A stretch of DNA of 64,000 bases from CAYRFF01 sp964436125 (GCA_964436125.1 CAYTBT010000002.1:84591-148590); one strand, 5' to 3'. Positions 18,579 to 28,364 are shown, counted from the first letter of the stretch. Made by a program: numbers and translations. The notes: generated by a model from the sequence alone, not told the origin.

Positions 18579-19979
18579 TTAGAATTGAACGTACACCAGC
18601 TTGAGCTCTCCCTTATAATCGCTAGGAGCAATAAATGAACTGCTGGAAGTCTGAATTGCTTCGGTAAACCGTATCCTGAGATCTTGTAATCCCGTACTCA
18701 TAAGGTTAAATCTGTTAACTTCCCCCAGACCGTTCATGCCAAATGCACTTACCGTTGAATTTCTGCTTATTTCATCATTGAAAATGAGCTCCAGGAAGGA
18801 CGGAACCCGGAAGACAAAAAAGGAAGAATATACCGCATTGTCATCTTGACTATATTGACGCTTGTGGATTACTCTCGTCCATAAATATTCATCCGTGCTC
18901 GAGAGTGCAATTGCGACAATATCTTCATAGTAATAATCCACGCTGCCACTTCCATAAGGACTGAAACCACTTGCATAATTCATACGGTTAAAATATTCTT
19001 TCCGTATTTCACCACAGATGACTACGCCACCACCTTGGGTCAATAAAATGTCCGCTATCTTGAGATCGGAAATGCCATTGACATTCCGCTGCCTTTTATC
19101 CAGTAATTTATAAATCGTCTCTTTATCAAAACTTTTAAAATACGACTGCGCACCGGCACTCTTCCGTCCTGCTCTGAAAAGAAATAAACCATTGGATTCT
19201 GATTGTGAATGATCAGAATAAAATCCTGCGATAAGTAAGAGATGATTCTGGTTGTCATATTTTCCACTAAGCTGAGTGGTAAGCCGATCCTCAAAGTCAA
19301 TTCTCTCTACCGTGACAGTATTTTCTCCGTGGATTGTATATACCTTGAGATGGTGTGAATTTCTTCTGAATCGGTTATTATTCTCATCAAATACGAGAAA
19401 AACAGTTCCGGAATTGGATATTTCTATGAATTGAAACTCATTGTTCACACTTTCGTCAAATGTGATGACGTCTTTCCACAAGAGTTTCTTCTTGATAACA
19501 TCATATACGTATAGTTGTAGCGTCTTCCTGTGAATCGGATTGAAAAATAGCACCTTGCTCTTATCTTCAGAGCGTGTAAAAAGGAAGGAACGTGTCATCA
19601 CTTTATCTTTCTTCAAGACAATCGTACTATCTACCGGAACTGATTGTACATTGTATGTACGATGTATGAGATATGTGGAATCCTTAACTCGTGTGGAATA
19701 AAAGAACTCAATCTGCTTATTCAAGGCATAAATGCCTGATACACTCACATCCGCCGGCTCTTCCCTCAATGAACGAGTCCATAGTTTATGCATCTCTTTA
19801 TCAAATGCCAGAAGCTTAAACTCACGCCTGCTATCGAGAAAGAGCATATTGTAATCACCCACTTTTCCCAGTAGTGTATAGCGCGCTCTATCAATCTCTA
19901 TCGGCAATGAAACAGTAACGCGTTGCGCGGATACTGTGCTTGCGACTAAAAAGATTGTGGCAATTAAAATGCTTCTCAT
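18579..19979 (-). CDS. secreted protein of unknown function
   Basis: A 466-residue protein that I do not recognise. I start it at the internal Met of MRSILIATIFLVASTVSAQ because that gives a textbook signal peptide; an upstream in-frame Met would add 19 residues. The mature part reads as repeated beta-rich segments (for example YTLLGKVGDYNMLFLDSRREFKLLAFDKEMHKLW), suggestive of a beta-propeller-like or WD-like fold, with no catalytic motif and no sorting domain. It is probably periplasmic or surface-exposed. A single gene with about 230 bp to yifB downstream. Confidence 0.6.
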   Translation of the reverse strand: MRSILIATIFLVASTVSAQRVTVSLPIEIDRARYTLLGKVGDYNMLFLDSRREFKLLAFDKEMHKLWTRSLREEPADVSVSGIYALNKQIEFFYSTRVKDSTYLIHRTYNVQSVPVDSTIVLKKDKVMTRSFLFTRSEDKSKVLFFNPIHRKTLQLYVYDVIKKKLLWKDVITFDESVNNEFQFIEISNSGTVFLVFDENNNRFRRNSHHLKVYTIHGENTVTVERIDFEDRLTTQLSGKYDNQNHLLLIAGFYSDHSQSESNGLFLFRAGRKSAGAQSYFKSFDKETIYKLLDKRQRNVNGISDLKIADILLTQGGGVVICGEIRKEYFNRMNYASGFSPYGSGSVDYYYEDIVAIALSSTDEYLWTRVIHKRQYSQDDNAVYSSFFVFRVPSFLELIFNDEISRNSTVSAFGMNGLGEVNRFNLMSTGLQDLRIRFTEAIQTSSSSFIAPSDYKGELKLVYVQF

Positions 19980-20331
19980 GTGGAAAAGATAGATGAATGC
20001 TTTCAATCCTACAAGCAAATTGTAAAATATATGCACAAAAAGTGATTCTGCCTTTTTGCCGGAAGGGAATTCATCTAGCCAAATGACTCAAATATAGGCA
20101 ATTACATATCTCTTCACTCTTATGACTTTAATATTTTTCTCCTACTCAGATAGTAGAATTATGAAATAAAAAAGCTCCAGATGAAAGAAATTTAAGAAAA
20201 TCGCCTAGTAATCTTGTCGATTTTGCTCCCTTATGGGTACTTATGTACTTATCCCACATAAAGTAGAGTCTGTTTTCACAAATAAATAACAGACCGGCGG
20301 ATTAAAAGAGCAGAACAAAGCTCTTCCTGGC
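19980..20331. other. intergenic region with OmpA-gene terminator
   Basis: 352 bp between two minus-strand genes. The right end holds the candidate terminator of the OmpA-type gene (20303-20325). Otherwise it is AT-rich, with no reading frame or RNA that I can support. Confidence 0.45.
20303..20325 (-). terminator. intrinsic terminator of the OmpA-type lipoprotein gene
   Basis: Read on the minus strand, a 6-bp perfect stem (AAGAGC/GCTCTT, loop 8 nt) is followed directly by TTAAT, making a four-T run. It begins just after the stop codon of the gene at 20332. Confidence 0.5.
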
Positions 20332-21207
20332 TTATTTCTTAGCACCCTCGGCAACAAGCCCGAAGAATTCATCGAGATTGGGCAAGAGGATAATTTCGGT
20401 ACGGCGGTTCAAGCTACGTCCTTCAGCTGTTTCGTTACTTGCTTTAGGTACATATTGAGACCGACCACCGGCTGTCATGCGCTCCGGACTTATCTCGTAT
20501 TCTTTTTGTAAAAGCCTTACAACTGAGGTTGCTCTCATCACGCTGAGATCCCAGTTGTCCTTGATACAAGAATTTGAAATGGGGACATTATCTGTATGTC
20601 CTTCAACAAGAATGTCGAGAGACTTATGATCCTTTAAGATTTTGGCAATCTTGGAGATTACACTTTTGGCTTGTTTATTAATGGCATAGCTACCGCTGCG
20701 ATAGAGCATTTTATCGGAAAGCGAAATGTAAACGACACCTTCCCGCACCTCGATCTGCACATCCTCGTCATTGACATTGGCAAGGGAGCTTTTAAGATTG
20801 GTGACGAGTGCAAGTGTTAAGCTATCTTTCACGCGCATTCTCTCGTTGAGTTTCTTGGTGTATTTAAACTGCGAGTTTAAGGTTTTCAAGGTGCTTTTTA
20901 AGCTTTCAACACTGGATTGGCTGATAACTGAGAGAGAAGATAATCTATCGAGAAGATGTGTTTTATTCTTTTCAAGTGATGCGATATGCTGTTTCAGTTT
21001 TTCAATCTTAGCCTGTGAATTTTCCAGGGCTTCAGCTTGAGCAGTGTATGCATTCTGTATGGAATCGGTTTTATTATAGCAGTCATCAAGACTACTCTTG
21101 TATTTTTCTAGCTCTGATTGTGATTGGGCATACTTCTTTTTACTTACGCATGAGCTTGTTATAGCTAGTGCAAATAAAAGAGATAGGATATAATATGGTT
21201 TCGTCAT
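20332..21207 (-). CDS. OmpA-domain lipoprotein with coiled coil
   Basis: A 291-residue protein. A signal peptide ends in the lipobox TSSC (Cys20). Residues about 25-130 are a Gln/Glu/Lys-rich coiled coil (SQSELEKYKSSL..., ENSQAKIEKLKQHIASLEK). Residues about 155-280 are an OmpA-like peptidoglycan-binding domain with LVEGHTDNVPI, NWDLSVMRATSVVRLL and the Arg-rich NRRTEIIL. It should bridge the membrane lipid layer and the cell wall, stabilising the envelope. Single gene with its own terminator. Confidence 0.9.
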   Translation of the reverse strand: MTKPYYILSLLFALAITSSCVSKKKYAQSQSELEKYKSSLDDCYNKTDSIQNAYTAQAEALENSQAKIEKLKQHIASLEKNKTHLLDRLSSLSVISQSSVESLKSTLKTLNSQFKYTKKLNERMRVKDSLTLALVTNLKSSLANVNDEDVQIEVREGVVYISLSDKMLYRSGSYAINKQAKSVISKIAKILKDHKSLDILVEGHTDNVPISNSCIKDNWDLSVMRATSVVRLLQKEYEISPERMTAGGRSQYVPKASNETAEGRSLNRRTEIILLPNLDEFFGLVAEGAKK

Positions 21208-21398
21208 ATCGAAAAAATTTAGGATGTTAATATTGTATATATTTCATGGAGAGATTTTCTCTCTATTCATGCTGCGTGCCAAATGTATAAAAATGCATCT
21301 AGAGATAAAATAGATTATTGTCAAATTTTCTTAATGTCCTATTAATGGCAATAATCACTATGTGAAAGTGTAATTGCAACATAGGAATAAAAATAGGC

Positions 21399-21420
21399 TT
21401 TCTATTGCACGTTTTGGGTA
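21399..21420 (+). repeat. dispersed 22-bp repeat R1, copy 2
   Basis: Reads TTTCTATTGCACGTTTTGGG plus TA, identical to copy 3 at 29184-29205 and one base different from copy 1 at 8936-8957 (minus). It lies in the 281-bp gap between the ZIP transporter and the OmpA-type gene. No strong hairpin adjoins this copy. Confidence 0.7.
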
Positions 21421-21488
21421 ACAAGTGACTGTCAATTCTGAAGAATGGCGACAGATTTGCCGAAAGGCAGTAGAACATGATAAAAGAG

Positions 21489-22304
21489 CTAGCCCAGAGA
21501 GACATCGAGTATCATCATAACAGTAAAGCCACCGAGTGTCCCTAATGTAGCAAGATCGGTATTGCCGTGATACTGTGATTCCGGAATGAGCTCCTCCACG
21601 ACGACAAATATCATTGCTCCGGCAGCAAATGCCAGACCATAGGGAAGCAATGGCTCAATATAGATCACAAGTGCAGCACCGATCACCGCAGCTATCGGCT
21701 CTACAATGCCGGACATCTGGCCATAGTAAAAACTCTTCCATCGAGAAAAGCCCTCTGCGCGTAGTGGTGCAGATACCGCGAGCCCTTCGGGAAAATTCTG
21801 TAACCCGATTCCGATCGCCAGGGCTACAGCTCCTGCAAATGTCGCTGTCTCGACACCTCCATAGGCTAGTGCACCGAAGGCAACTCCGACTGCAAGTCCT
21901 TCAGGAATATTGTGGAGCGTGATTGCGGAAACAAGCAGAATTGACCTATGCCAGTTGGTCTTGATTCCTTCTGCTTCTTCTCGGGGAAAACCTATGTGGA
22001 GGTGGGGTAAGAGCTTATCAATTCCCCAGATGAATAAGCCACCGGACAAAAATCCTATAGCGGCCGGAATCCAAGGCTTGTCCATAGTTTCTGATGCCAT
22101 TTCTATAGATGGCGCAAGGAGAGACCAGAAGCTTGCCGCTATCATCACTCCCGCCGCAAAGCCCATCATCATATCGAGGATACGACGTTCTACTTCCTTG
22201 AAAAAGAAAATCAATGAGGCACCCAACGCAGTCACGCCCCAGGTAAATAAACAAGCTATGAATGCTTGTAAAATCGGATTCTGTGCTTCAAGCCATTCAA
22301 ACAT
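21489..22304 (-). CDS. ZIP-family divalent metal transporter
   Basis: A 271-residue inner-membrane transporter with about eight helices. The two signature metal-site helices are present: SAITLHNIPEGLAVGVAFGA (TM4) and IGIGLQNFPEGLAVSAPL (TM5), each with the His/Asn-x-Pro-Glu-Gly core. ZIP proteins bring Zn2+, Mn2+ or Fe2+ into the cytoplasm; specificity cannot be read here. Promoter and operator elements just upstream (22326-22377) suggest control by a metal-sensing repressor. Single gene. Confidence 0.93.
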   Translation of the reverse strand: MFEWLEAQNPILQAFIACLFTWGVTALGASLIFFFKEVERRILDMMMGFAAGVMIAASFWSLLAPSIEMASETMDKPWIPAAIGFLSGGLFIWGIDKLLPHLHIGFPREEAEGIKTNWHRSILLVSAITLHNIPEGLAVGVAFGALAYGGVETATFAGAVALAIGIGLQNFPEGLAVSAPLRAEGFSRWKSFYYGQMSGIVEPIAAVIGAALVIYIEPLLPYGLAFAAGAMIFVVVEELIPESQYHGNTDLATLGTLGGFTVMMILDVSLG

Positions 22305-22325
22305 AAAGTTAATTTAATTAAAGTG

Positions 22326-22357
22326 CGAAGATAAACGTTTTTAATGTTATGAACAAA
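22326..22357 (-). promoter_or_regulatory. Bacteroidota-type promoter of the ZIP transporter
   Basis: On the minus strand TTTG (22357-22354) is followed after 20 bp by TATCTTCG (22333-22326), one mismatch from TAnnTTTG. Transcription would begin near 22320, about 16 nt before the ATG at 22304. Confidence 0.55.
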
Positions 22358-22361
22358 TTTA

Positions 22362-22377
22362 TTTAGACATGTCTAAA
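22362..22377. promoter_or_regulatory. perfect 16-bp palindrome, probable metalloregulator operator
   Basis: TTTAGACATGTCTAAA is a perfect dyad ending 4 bp upstream of the -33 box of the ZIP gene. Its AT-rich arms with a central GACATGTC resemble operators of DtxR/MntR-family metal sensors. Placement over the RNA-polymerase contact region fits repression when metal is plentiful. The regulator itself is not in this window. Confidence 0.6.
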
Positions 22378-22635
22378 ATCTATCTTAGCGCTTATATATG
22401 CCGGGAGGGAATACAATATCCAAGCAATATCGTATAATTATTGAGGATAAAATGGCTTGATTATTTTATAGATCTATAGGGAAGCACATAGCCGTGTAAA
22501 GCAACTGAAAGATTCCGGTCAAATTATTCACGATCTAAGCAGAATTGACTGAAGGAGGACACAGCTTCGCTATTCCTATGGCTTAAGGATTTATTCCGAG
22601 AATTCCGGGAGAAAAAATAAGCTCAATTAAGCTCT
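22378..22635. other. intergenic region between GPx and ZIP genes
   Basis: The stretch between the two minus-strand genes (331 bp in all, counting the promoter and operator listed separately) shows no further reading frame or structured RNA that I can support. Confidence 0.4.
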
Positions 22636-23193
22636 TCAGAGCAATTTTTCAATCTCTGCAATGACATCTTCTTCAACGAGTCTCGTCTTAGGTGGGATGC
22701 TTTTCACCAGATGGCCTTGTTTATCGATAATAAACTTCTGAAAATTCCAGCTTACATCGCTTCCGCTTATTTCGGTGAGTTTTTTATACAATGGATGATC
22801 GTTTTCACCTTTCACGTGTATTTTTACAGAAAACGGGAAGCTTACGCCATAGTTTTTCTGGCAGAAATCAACGATTTCCATACCCTTGAGAGGTTCCTGG
22901 CCTGCAAAGTCATTGGAAGGGAAGCCTATTATCTGAAGGCCTTCATCTCCGTATTTATCCTGTATATATTGCAAGTCTTCCAGTTGTGGAGTAAATCCAC
23001 ATTCGCTAGCGGTATTAACGAGGATTACTACTTTGCCATGGTAGTCAGCAAGAGTAAAGGTGTCTCCTTGAATTGTCCTTAATTCTATGTTCTGTATATC
23101 CATCTGTGCATGTAATTTAAGAATGCAAATATTAAGAAATAATGCGAGAAGGACAATCCTTCCCAAGCCGATATGCGTCTGTATTTTATTCAT
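22636..23193 (-). CDS. glutathione-peroxidase-family thiol peroxidase, exported
   Basis: A 185-residue thioredoxin-fold peroxidase. The catalytic tetrad is intact: Cys65 in NTASECGFTPQ, Gln99 in NDFAGQEP, and Trp149/Asn150 in WNFQKF. It uses Cys rather than selenocysteine, so it is most likely a thioredoxin-dependent peroxidase acting on H2O2 or lipid hydroperoxides. The first 30 residues (IVLLALFLNICILKLHAQ) form a signal peptide, implying periplasmic action. Its start overlaps the rhodanese gene by 8 bp, so the two are translationally coupled. Confidence 0.92.
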   Translation of the reverse strand: MNKIQTHIGLGRIVLLALFLNICILKLHAQMDIQNIELRTIQGDTFTLADYHGKVVILVNTASECGFTPQLEDLQYIQDKYGDEGLQIIGFPSNDFAGQEPLKGMEIVDFCQKNYGVSFPFSVKIHVKGENDHPLYKKLTEISGSDVSWNFQKFIIDKQGHLVKSIPPKTRLVEEDVIAEIEKLL

Positions 23194-23491
23194 GGGAATC
23201 CTGGTATTTATGATATGCTACTATACCGCCGGAAAGGTTAAATACATGAGAGTATCCTTCTGCTGACAAGAGCATACAAGCCATACTTGATCGTTGTCCG
23301 GTACGGCAATGTATGATAATATCTTTATCCGTCGGAATTTCTTCCATTCGTGCTTGAAGCTCCCCGAGTGGGATCAATATTCCACCGAGATTATCTTCTT
23401 CATATTCATATTCTTCCCGGACATCGATTAAGGTATAGGAACCTTTATCCTTTTTCAGGAATTCTGCTATTGTAAGTTCTATATTCTCCAT
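23186..23491 (-). CDS. single-domain rhodanese (sulfurtransferase)
   Basis: A 101-residue rhodanese. The catalytic Cys is in HCRTGQRSS, and DVREEYEYEEDNLGG is the family's N-terminal motif. I choose the ATG at 23491 (MENIELT) over a GTG three codons upstream, because a -7-like TAATCTTG at 23513-23506 would leave the GTG with no leader. It is cytoplasmic and probably carries persulfide sulfur. First gene of a two-gene unit with the exported glutathione-peroxidase-family protein. Confidence 0.88.
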   Translation of the reverse strand: MENIELTIAEFLKKDKGSYTLIDVREEYEYEEDNLGGILIPLGELQARMEEIPTDKDIIIHCRTGQRSSMACMLLSAEGYSHVFNLSGGIVAYHKYQDSHE

Positions 23492-23539
23492 AATATTCAC
23501 GGTTACAAGATTAATTTTCTTCTCGAGTTCACTATTTTA

Positions 23540-25723
23540 CTATGGAAGGAGGACAAATTCACCGTAAAGCGTCTTCCTTGTCTCCGGATTAAAAAGCCGG
23601 ATAAAGTATTTGCCGGCAGGCAGTGAATTGAGATTAATACTTTCTTGATAAGGTGCGCTATAGACCTGTTGTCCTGCAGCAGAGTAAATAGTCAGGATAT
23701 CCATGCCCGGTGTCAGATTTTCACCGGTGATAGAAAGAGAGCCCGACGATGGATTGGGGTAAATATTGAGCTTGTCTTGTGGATATGCCTCGGCGATATC
23801 GGTAGAAATCGGTTGACCTTTACCGAATACGGGGCGGATCATCAAAGCACCCGGAACGGTGTTATAGACTTGCCATGAAGAGCCATCGGTAGAAAAAAGG
23901 ATATTGTCATTTGCCGCTACTGTGGGCGTATTCTTGTCATAGCCGATATAGACACCGAATTGTGTATTGGAAGAGATCTGCTGCCAGCCTACATAAAGAT
24001 CGCCGGGTGGAATAACAAGGCCAGTATCCCGTCCGTCAACTTTCAGTGCAAAGGTTGTAAAGCCACTCAAGCTATCGTAATAACTTGACGCAAATATTGC
24101 TCTGCTAAACGCCTCTTCATATATCGGTTCACTATCCTCATTAAGGTCACCTTGATACACGACGATTCTGAATCGCTGCTTCGTCACATTGGGTCTGATG
24201 TGCGGAAAGTGAAAACGCAATGCCTTCAAGGTATCTTTTTTGTCCAGTGTAAATTTCTGTACAACAGTAGGGAAATTATTTCCGGCCGGAATATACATCC
24301 CCACTTCTGCTGTACCATCATCATAGGCATAATGGTCTCCGAGACTAGAGGAAAAGCTTGTGTGGTTATTACCTTGGAGCGACACCGGTTCACCTGAGCT
24401 CTGGAATTTCATCTCTGAAACTAGGAGAAATTCCTCTTTGGGTTTATAGTTTAAGTTTTCAAGATTGGGTAAGAGGGCTGAGTTACGCAGCTTGATTTTA
24501 TTGTGAAAAATATGTTCTCCTGAACTTAAGTTCCGTTGGTTCTCATCTACTGTAGGGGGAACTTCAAGGAGGGTTTCATTGAGGAGTTCAGTCGTCTGTT
24601 GATTTTTTAAGGAGACGATAAATCTACTGGGATTGGCAAGGCGGGTTGAATTAAAATGATTAAAGAGCTCGATGCGGATACTATCTCTGACATATTTCTC
24701 TTCATTCCCTTTAAATTGCATATAGGGCATTGCTCTATAAGGCGTAAGAATAGATTGCGCAGGTTCAGTAAATGCGATGTCTTGAATTCCGGAGGCACTT
24801 GTCTCATGATCGGTCACAAAGATATAATCGATGTGCCAGAAGCTCAACATTCCGTCATTATCTGAATAATTGACAAATCTAAACTGGAATGCCTCACCGA
24901 TATAAGCTGGTGGTATGGCTAGGGACACGGATTTAAACCCTTCCGTCGGTGCGCTACCTATTCCGGGGATTGACCATACGGTATTCCATTGACCACTTAC
25001 AGTTTTAAATTGAAGGAGTAGAGAATCTTTTAAGCGAGGATAATTCTGAAATCCCAGGCCTCGAGCCTGATACCAGAAACGGATATGTGCATTAAATTGC
25101 CCACTTAAATCAATTACATTGCTCGTGAGGTAATCGGACTTGCCATAACCGGTATTATAGGGATTGCCACTTCCATCGATCCCATCAAATGTTGCCACTC
25201 CGATGGATGGTGGATTCATGGCGAGTGTATGGTTGACATAGACATCGTAATCTTGCCATTTAAATGGGCCCGGATATGGACCTTTGCTGCTGAAGTCTTC
25301 GATAAAGGGTAAATGATAGGGTGGATTTACGAGGACATCAAGCTTAAAGGGGATTTCTGTTCCCTTGATCGTTCTCAAGGTAAAACAGATTGTATCTCTG
25401 TATTGAAAGGTGATATTGGATGCAGAGAGGGTTATGCAGCTGTCTGCAACTGTGATATTGAGGTCACTTGTCCCACAATCTGCTTTCCAGAGCGAATCAA
25501 TTTTGTCCGGTGCAAGGCCATCGGGAACACACCAGAGCTGATTTCCTTGAGTGGGGATATAGACGCGGAAGAATGGTATGGGACTTCCGTCAAATGTCGC
25601 TGCGGGTTTCAATGCAAGGTTCTCGGAAAGCGGTGCCGTAAGGGGCTGTGCGGACGACATTTGCGCAAGCGAAAAGGAAAAGAGCAAGAGAAGGCAAAGT
25701 TGTGTAAATCTGTAAATCCTCAT
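23540..25723 (-). CDS. secreted type IX cargo protein with MAM/jelly-roll-like domain
   Basis: A 727-residue protein. The start is the Met of MRIYRF, which opens a signal peptide ending AQMSSA; a longer in-frame extension overlaps the PASTA gene and is unlikely. Residues about 140-320 (HLPFIEDFSS...WHIDYIFVTD) look like a jelly-roll/MAM-like adhesion domain. The C-terminal roughly 80 residues (LNIYPNPSSGSLSITG ... GKYFIRLFN) are a type A Por sorting domain, which directs export by type IX secretion and surface attachment. No enzymatic motif is visible, so an adhesive or structural surface role is likely. Confidence 0.85.
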   Translation of the reverse strand: MRIYRFTQLCLLLLFSFSLAQMSSAQPLTAPLSENLALKPAATFDGSPIPFFRVYIPTQGNQLWCVPDGLAPDKIDSLWKADCGTSDLNITVADSCITLSASNITFQYRDTICFTLRTIKGTEIPFKLDVLVNPPYHLPFIEDFSSKGPYPGPFKWQDYDVYVNHTLAMNPPSIGVATFDGIDGSGNPYNTGYGKSDYLTSNVIDLSGQFNAHIRFWYQARGLGFQNYPRLKDSLLLQFKTVSGQWNTVWSIPGIGSAPTEGFKSVSLAIPPAYIGEAFQFRFVNYSDNDGMLSFWHIDYIFVTDHETSASGIQDIAFTEPAQSILTPYRAMPYMQFKGNEEKYVRDSIRIELFNHFNSTRLANPSRFIVSLKNQQTTELLNETLLEVPPTVDENQRNLSSGEHIFHNKIKLRNSALLPNLENLNYKPKEEFLLVSEMKFQSSGEPVSLQGNNHTSFSSSLGDHYAYDDGTAEVGMYIPAGNNFPTVVQKFTLDKKDTLKALRFHFPHIRPNVTKQRFRIVVYQGDLNEDSEPIYEEAFSRAIFASSYYDSLSGFTTFALKVDGRDTGLVIPPGDLYVGWQQISSNTQFGVYIGYDKNTPTVAANDNILFSTDGSSWQVYNTVPGALMIRPVFGKGQPISTDIAEAYPQDKLNIYPNPSSGSLSITGENLTPGMDILTIYSAAGQQVYSAPYQESINLNSLPAGKYFIRLFNPETRKTLYGEFVLLP

Positions 25724-25781
25724 ATTTTTAACTTCTTGAACAATGAACTGTTTTCCGATAGTAACGTAATTTAAGCGGTTT

Positions 25782-26639
25782 TTATTCCGTATCATTAAGC
25801 GTGCAATTTTCAGGCAATGTAGGTGTGAGATGTACGGTTATTGTATCGCCCATGCGTATTGTTCCTGCAGGGTCATATCGAGGGTTCTGGTAATTTACGT
25901 AGGCGGCGCTACCCTCGAGTAGGCCGGCAGTTTCCTTGTCGGCCTTCAATTCGAGTCCATAGGAGGAGGCGAGAAATTCAGCAGCGCTGTATGTGCGGCA
26001 ACGCAGCTTGGGGATACTTACGACGCCTCCGGATTGCTTAGACAGGATGAACTGCAGAGTCTGCCCTTTTTCAAGCACGACGTCATTGCGTCTGCCGGCT
26101 GCCGATACAATGGTGTCACCGTGATCCATGACGAGTAAAATGTGTCCTTCAGGTCCCGGATCGTATTGCCGTCCCACAATTTCTGATTCTATCATAAATC
26201 CAAGCTTTAATTCCTGGGACTTCAAGTCAAAGTTTTCTCCATACAGGCGTGGCAGATCTTTTACCATTACGGTTTCTGCCTGACTCTTGGTAATGGTGAC
26301 ATAAATCGTCCGATCCTCTTTTACATAGGCATCGGGCTTGGGATTCTGGTTTAAAATAATGTTTCCCGGCTTATCTACGATGAAAATGGAATCCGTGACG
26401 ACAATATTAAATGTCCTGTCAGAGGCATCTTCTCGCGCTGTATTTAAAGGCATATTGATATAATCCGGCATACGGAGTTTCTCGCCGTGATGCGTAAAAG
26501 CTCTCAATCCTTGCTTAAGGAAGAAAAAGAGAACAAGTATCAGCAAGAGAATAAACCCGAGGTTTATGAAAAACTTCTTGCTGATGAAAAAAGACAGAAT
26601 GTCTTTTATATTCCAGTTTATGCCTTTTTCCTTCTTCAT
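25782..26639 (-). CDS. PASTA-domain membrane protein
   Basis: A 285-residue protein with a cytoplasmic N terminus, one transmembrane helix (about residues 22-46, FFINLGFILLLILVLFFFL) and an extracytoplasmic part of about three PASTA repeats. Typical repeat phrases are MPDYINMPLNTAREDASDRTFNIVV, VMVKDLPRLYGENFDLKSQELKL and VSIPKLRCRTYSAAEFLASSYGLELK. PASTA domains bind peptidoglycan or muropeptide-like ligands; no kinase domain is attached. It is probably a cell-wall-associated protein. Its stop lies 58 bp upstream of the type IX cargo gene's start. Confidence 0.88.
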   Translation of the reverse strand: MKKEKGINWNIKDILSFFISKKFFINLGFILLLILVLFFFLKQGLRAFTHHGEKLRMPDYINMPLNTAREDASDRTFNIVVTDSIFIVDKPGNIILNQNPKPDAYVKEDRTIYVTITKSQAETVMVKDLPRLYGENFDLKSQELKLGFMIESEIVGRQYDPGPEGHILLVMDHGDTIVSAAGRRNDVVLEKGQTLQFILSKQSGGVVSIPKLRCRTYSAAEFLASSYGLELKADKETAGLLEGSAAYVNYQNPRYDPAGTIRMGDTITVHLTPTLPENCTLNDTE

Positions 26640-27246
26640 AGATAATGTGATTGGGTGAAATATTTATACCGGTTTTTCTTCTCAATTTTGTTTTTATGTG
26701 CCGGTTTCACCTGCATATAATGATTAAATCCTCAGTACTACAACTGTATTTCTGAAAGAATCATTTTCTCATCACAAACTTTTATTATTAGCTTCTTCAA
26801 GATGCGATGAGCTCCTTGAGCTCCTTTTAATTTATTCCGACCTTGTATCCGGAATAAGGACAGAAATTCTGTTTATGCCTGCTCGCTTAATCATATTTCA
26901 AGGACAAAAGTAAGAAGTTTATATGAATATCGGATAAGTGAGGCACTTGACAAGAAAAAAATGCGTTTATTTTCAAGAATTTCTTCTCTCTGCTTATTCA
27001 TAAATTTTTTAATTGTTGTGCTTGTTTTCTATGCATATAAACCTAATTTATCGCTAGATAGTAGGTATTGTCGCCTTGTTTCTGAATAAAAACGAGACTG
27101 TGGGTAAACGGATAGAGAACTAGAACTTAAATCATGCAATGCTCTAGAGGCACACAATAGAAAAGAACTTCTTGATATAGGTCAATGTCCATTGTGTAAG
27201 ATAAGTTCTTCTTTGCCCTATTATTCACTGAAACAAATTTACTACA
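26640..27246. other. 607-bp intergenic region, AT-rich
   Basis: Divergent region between the PASTA gene (minus) and doxX-like gene (plus). A GAGCTCCTTGAGCTCC direct duplication sits near 26811. A weak promoter-like TTG...CTTTG pair precedes the DoxX gene near 27192-27215. I see no convincing small gene or RNA. Confidence 0.4.
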
Positions 27247-27711
27247 ATGAATAGGTATTTAAGAACAGATGCAGACAGCTGGACCGGCTTGATAGCTCGC
27301 ATTGCCATAGCAATAACGATTTTTCCTCACGGAGCACAGAAAATGCTTGGTTGGTTTGGTGGTGGAGGTTTTTCAGGTACGATGTATTATTTTACGGAGA
27401 TGTTGAATATTCCTTATTTCCTGGGCGTACTTGTTATTCTTGTGGAATTTATCGGAGCAATCCTGCTCTTGCTTGGCCTTTTTACGCGATTTGCAGCACT
27501 GGGCATGGCTATAAATTTCATCGGCGTACTTCTCGTTGATATTATGGGGAATGGATTTTTTATGAACTGGTCGGCTACTGCAGGTCAGGGAGAAGGTAAT
27601 GAATATTTTCTCCTCTTATTTGGCTTAATTTTTATTTCTCTGTTAAGTGGCGGAGGAAAAGCAAGCCTTGACGCGATATTGATGAGAGAAAGAAGCACGG
27701 CTGTCAGCTAG
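27247..27711 (+). CDS. DoxX-family membrane protein
   Basis: A 154-residue inner-membrane protein with four hydrophobic helices. DoxX features are RIAIAITIFPHGAQKMLGWFGGGGF at the first helix, then VILVEFIGAILLLLGLFTRFAALGMAINF. Members are linked to quinone or thiosulfate oxidoreduction and to oxidative stress in some bacteria, but the biochemical role of most, including this one, is not defined. It is complete and is the last gene before the hairpin-rich desert. Confidence 0.85.
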   Translation: MNRYLRTDADSWTGLIARIAIAITIFPHGAQKMLGWFGGGGFSGTMYYFTEMLNIPYFLGVLVILVEFIGAILLLLGLFTRFAALGMAINFIGVLLVDIMGNGFFMNWSATAGQGEGNEYFLLLFGLIFISLLSGGGKASLDAILMRERSTAVS

Positions 27712-27779
27712 CTTTCCATATTCTGTGAAAATAGGGATAACCCAAATCATGCATTAGAAATTGAAGTTGACCGAATGAA

Positions 27780-27808
27780 GTTTCATATAAGCGTAGCTTA
27801 TATGAAAC
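27780..27808. repeat. perfect 13-bp-stem hairpin
   Basis: GTTTCATATAAGC (27780-27792) pairs perfectly with GCTTATATGAAAC (27796-27808), with a GTA loop. It is preceded by TTGACCGAATGAA, close to the TTGACTGAATG before the hairpin at 29152. Confidence 0.75.
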
Positions 27809-28364
27809 TGAAGACAAGGCTCCTACCCGAGGATAAAGGGGAAAGGGTGTTTCACCCTATCCCCCGCCCTTCCCTGGGGCGGCTTCGCCGCAGTCGTAGG
27901 CGACTTCGTCACAGTCGTAAGTAATAAGTCGTAAGTCAAGGCAGCTATTAGCTATTGGCCATTAGCCCATGGCTGAAAATGGTTAATAGTTTCTTTTCGG
28001 TTCGCACGGCGCTTCGACGCTGCTCAGGAACCACCGTGCGAACATTTCAACAATTTAACCAAAATCAATGAATGAGAGACAGTTGGCGAGCGGGCGATGA
28101 GGCTCAAGGGCGATTGCGCTGCGCACGCTTAAGGTTGTTTGTTTCTTTAACCCTTAGCTTCACAATCCCACGGTCGTTTCACTCCCTCAAGGCTTCCTCC
28201 TACGGCGGACACGTATGAATCTAAGGTTTTAACGAAGGATTCATAAGCCTATGAATTTTGTCTTGACGAGAGGAAAGACAAAAGAACGGATTGTGAAGCC
28301 GGAGTTAATTAAAAAAGAACGGATTCGTTCACCCAGTGAAATCATCACGCAGTGATGGCATCGA

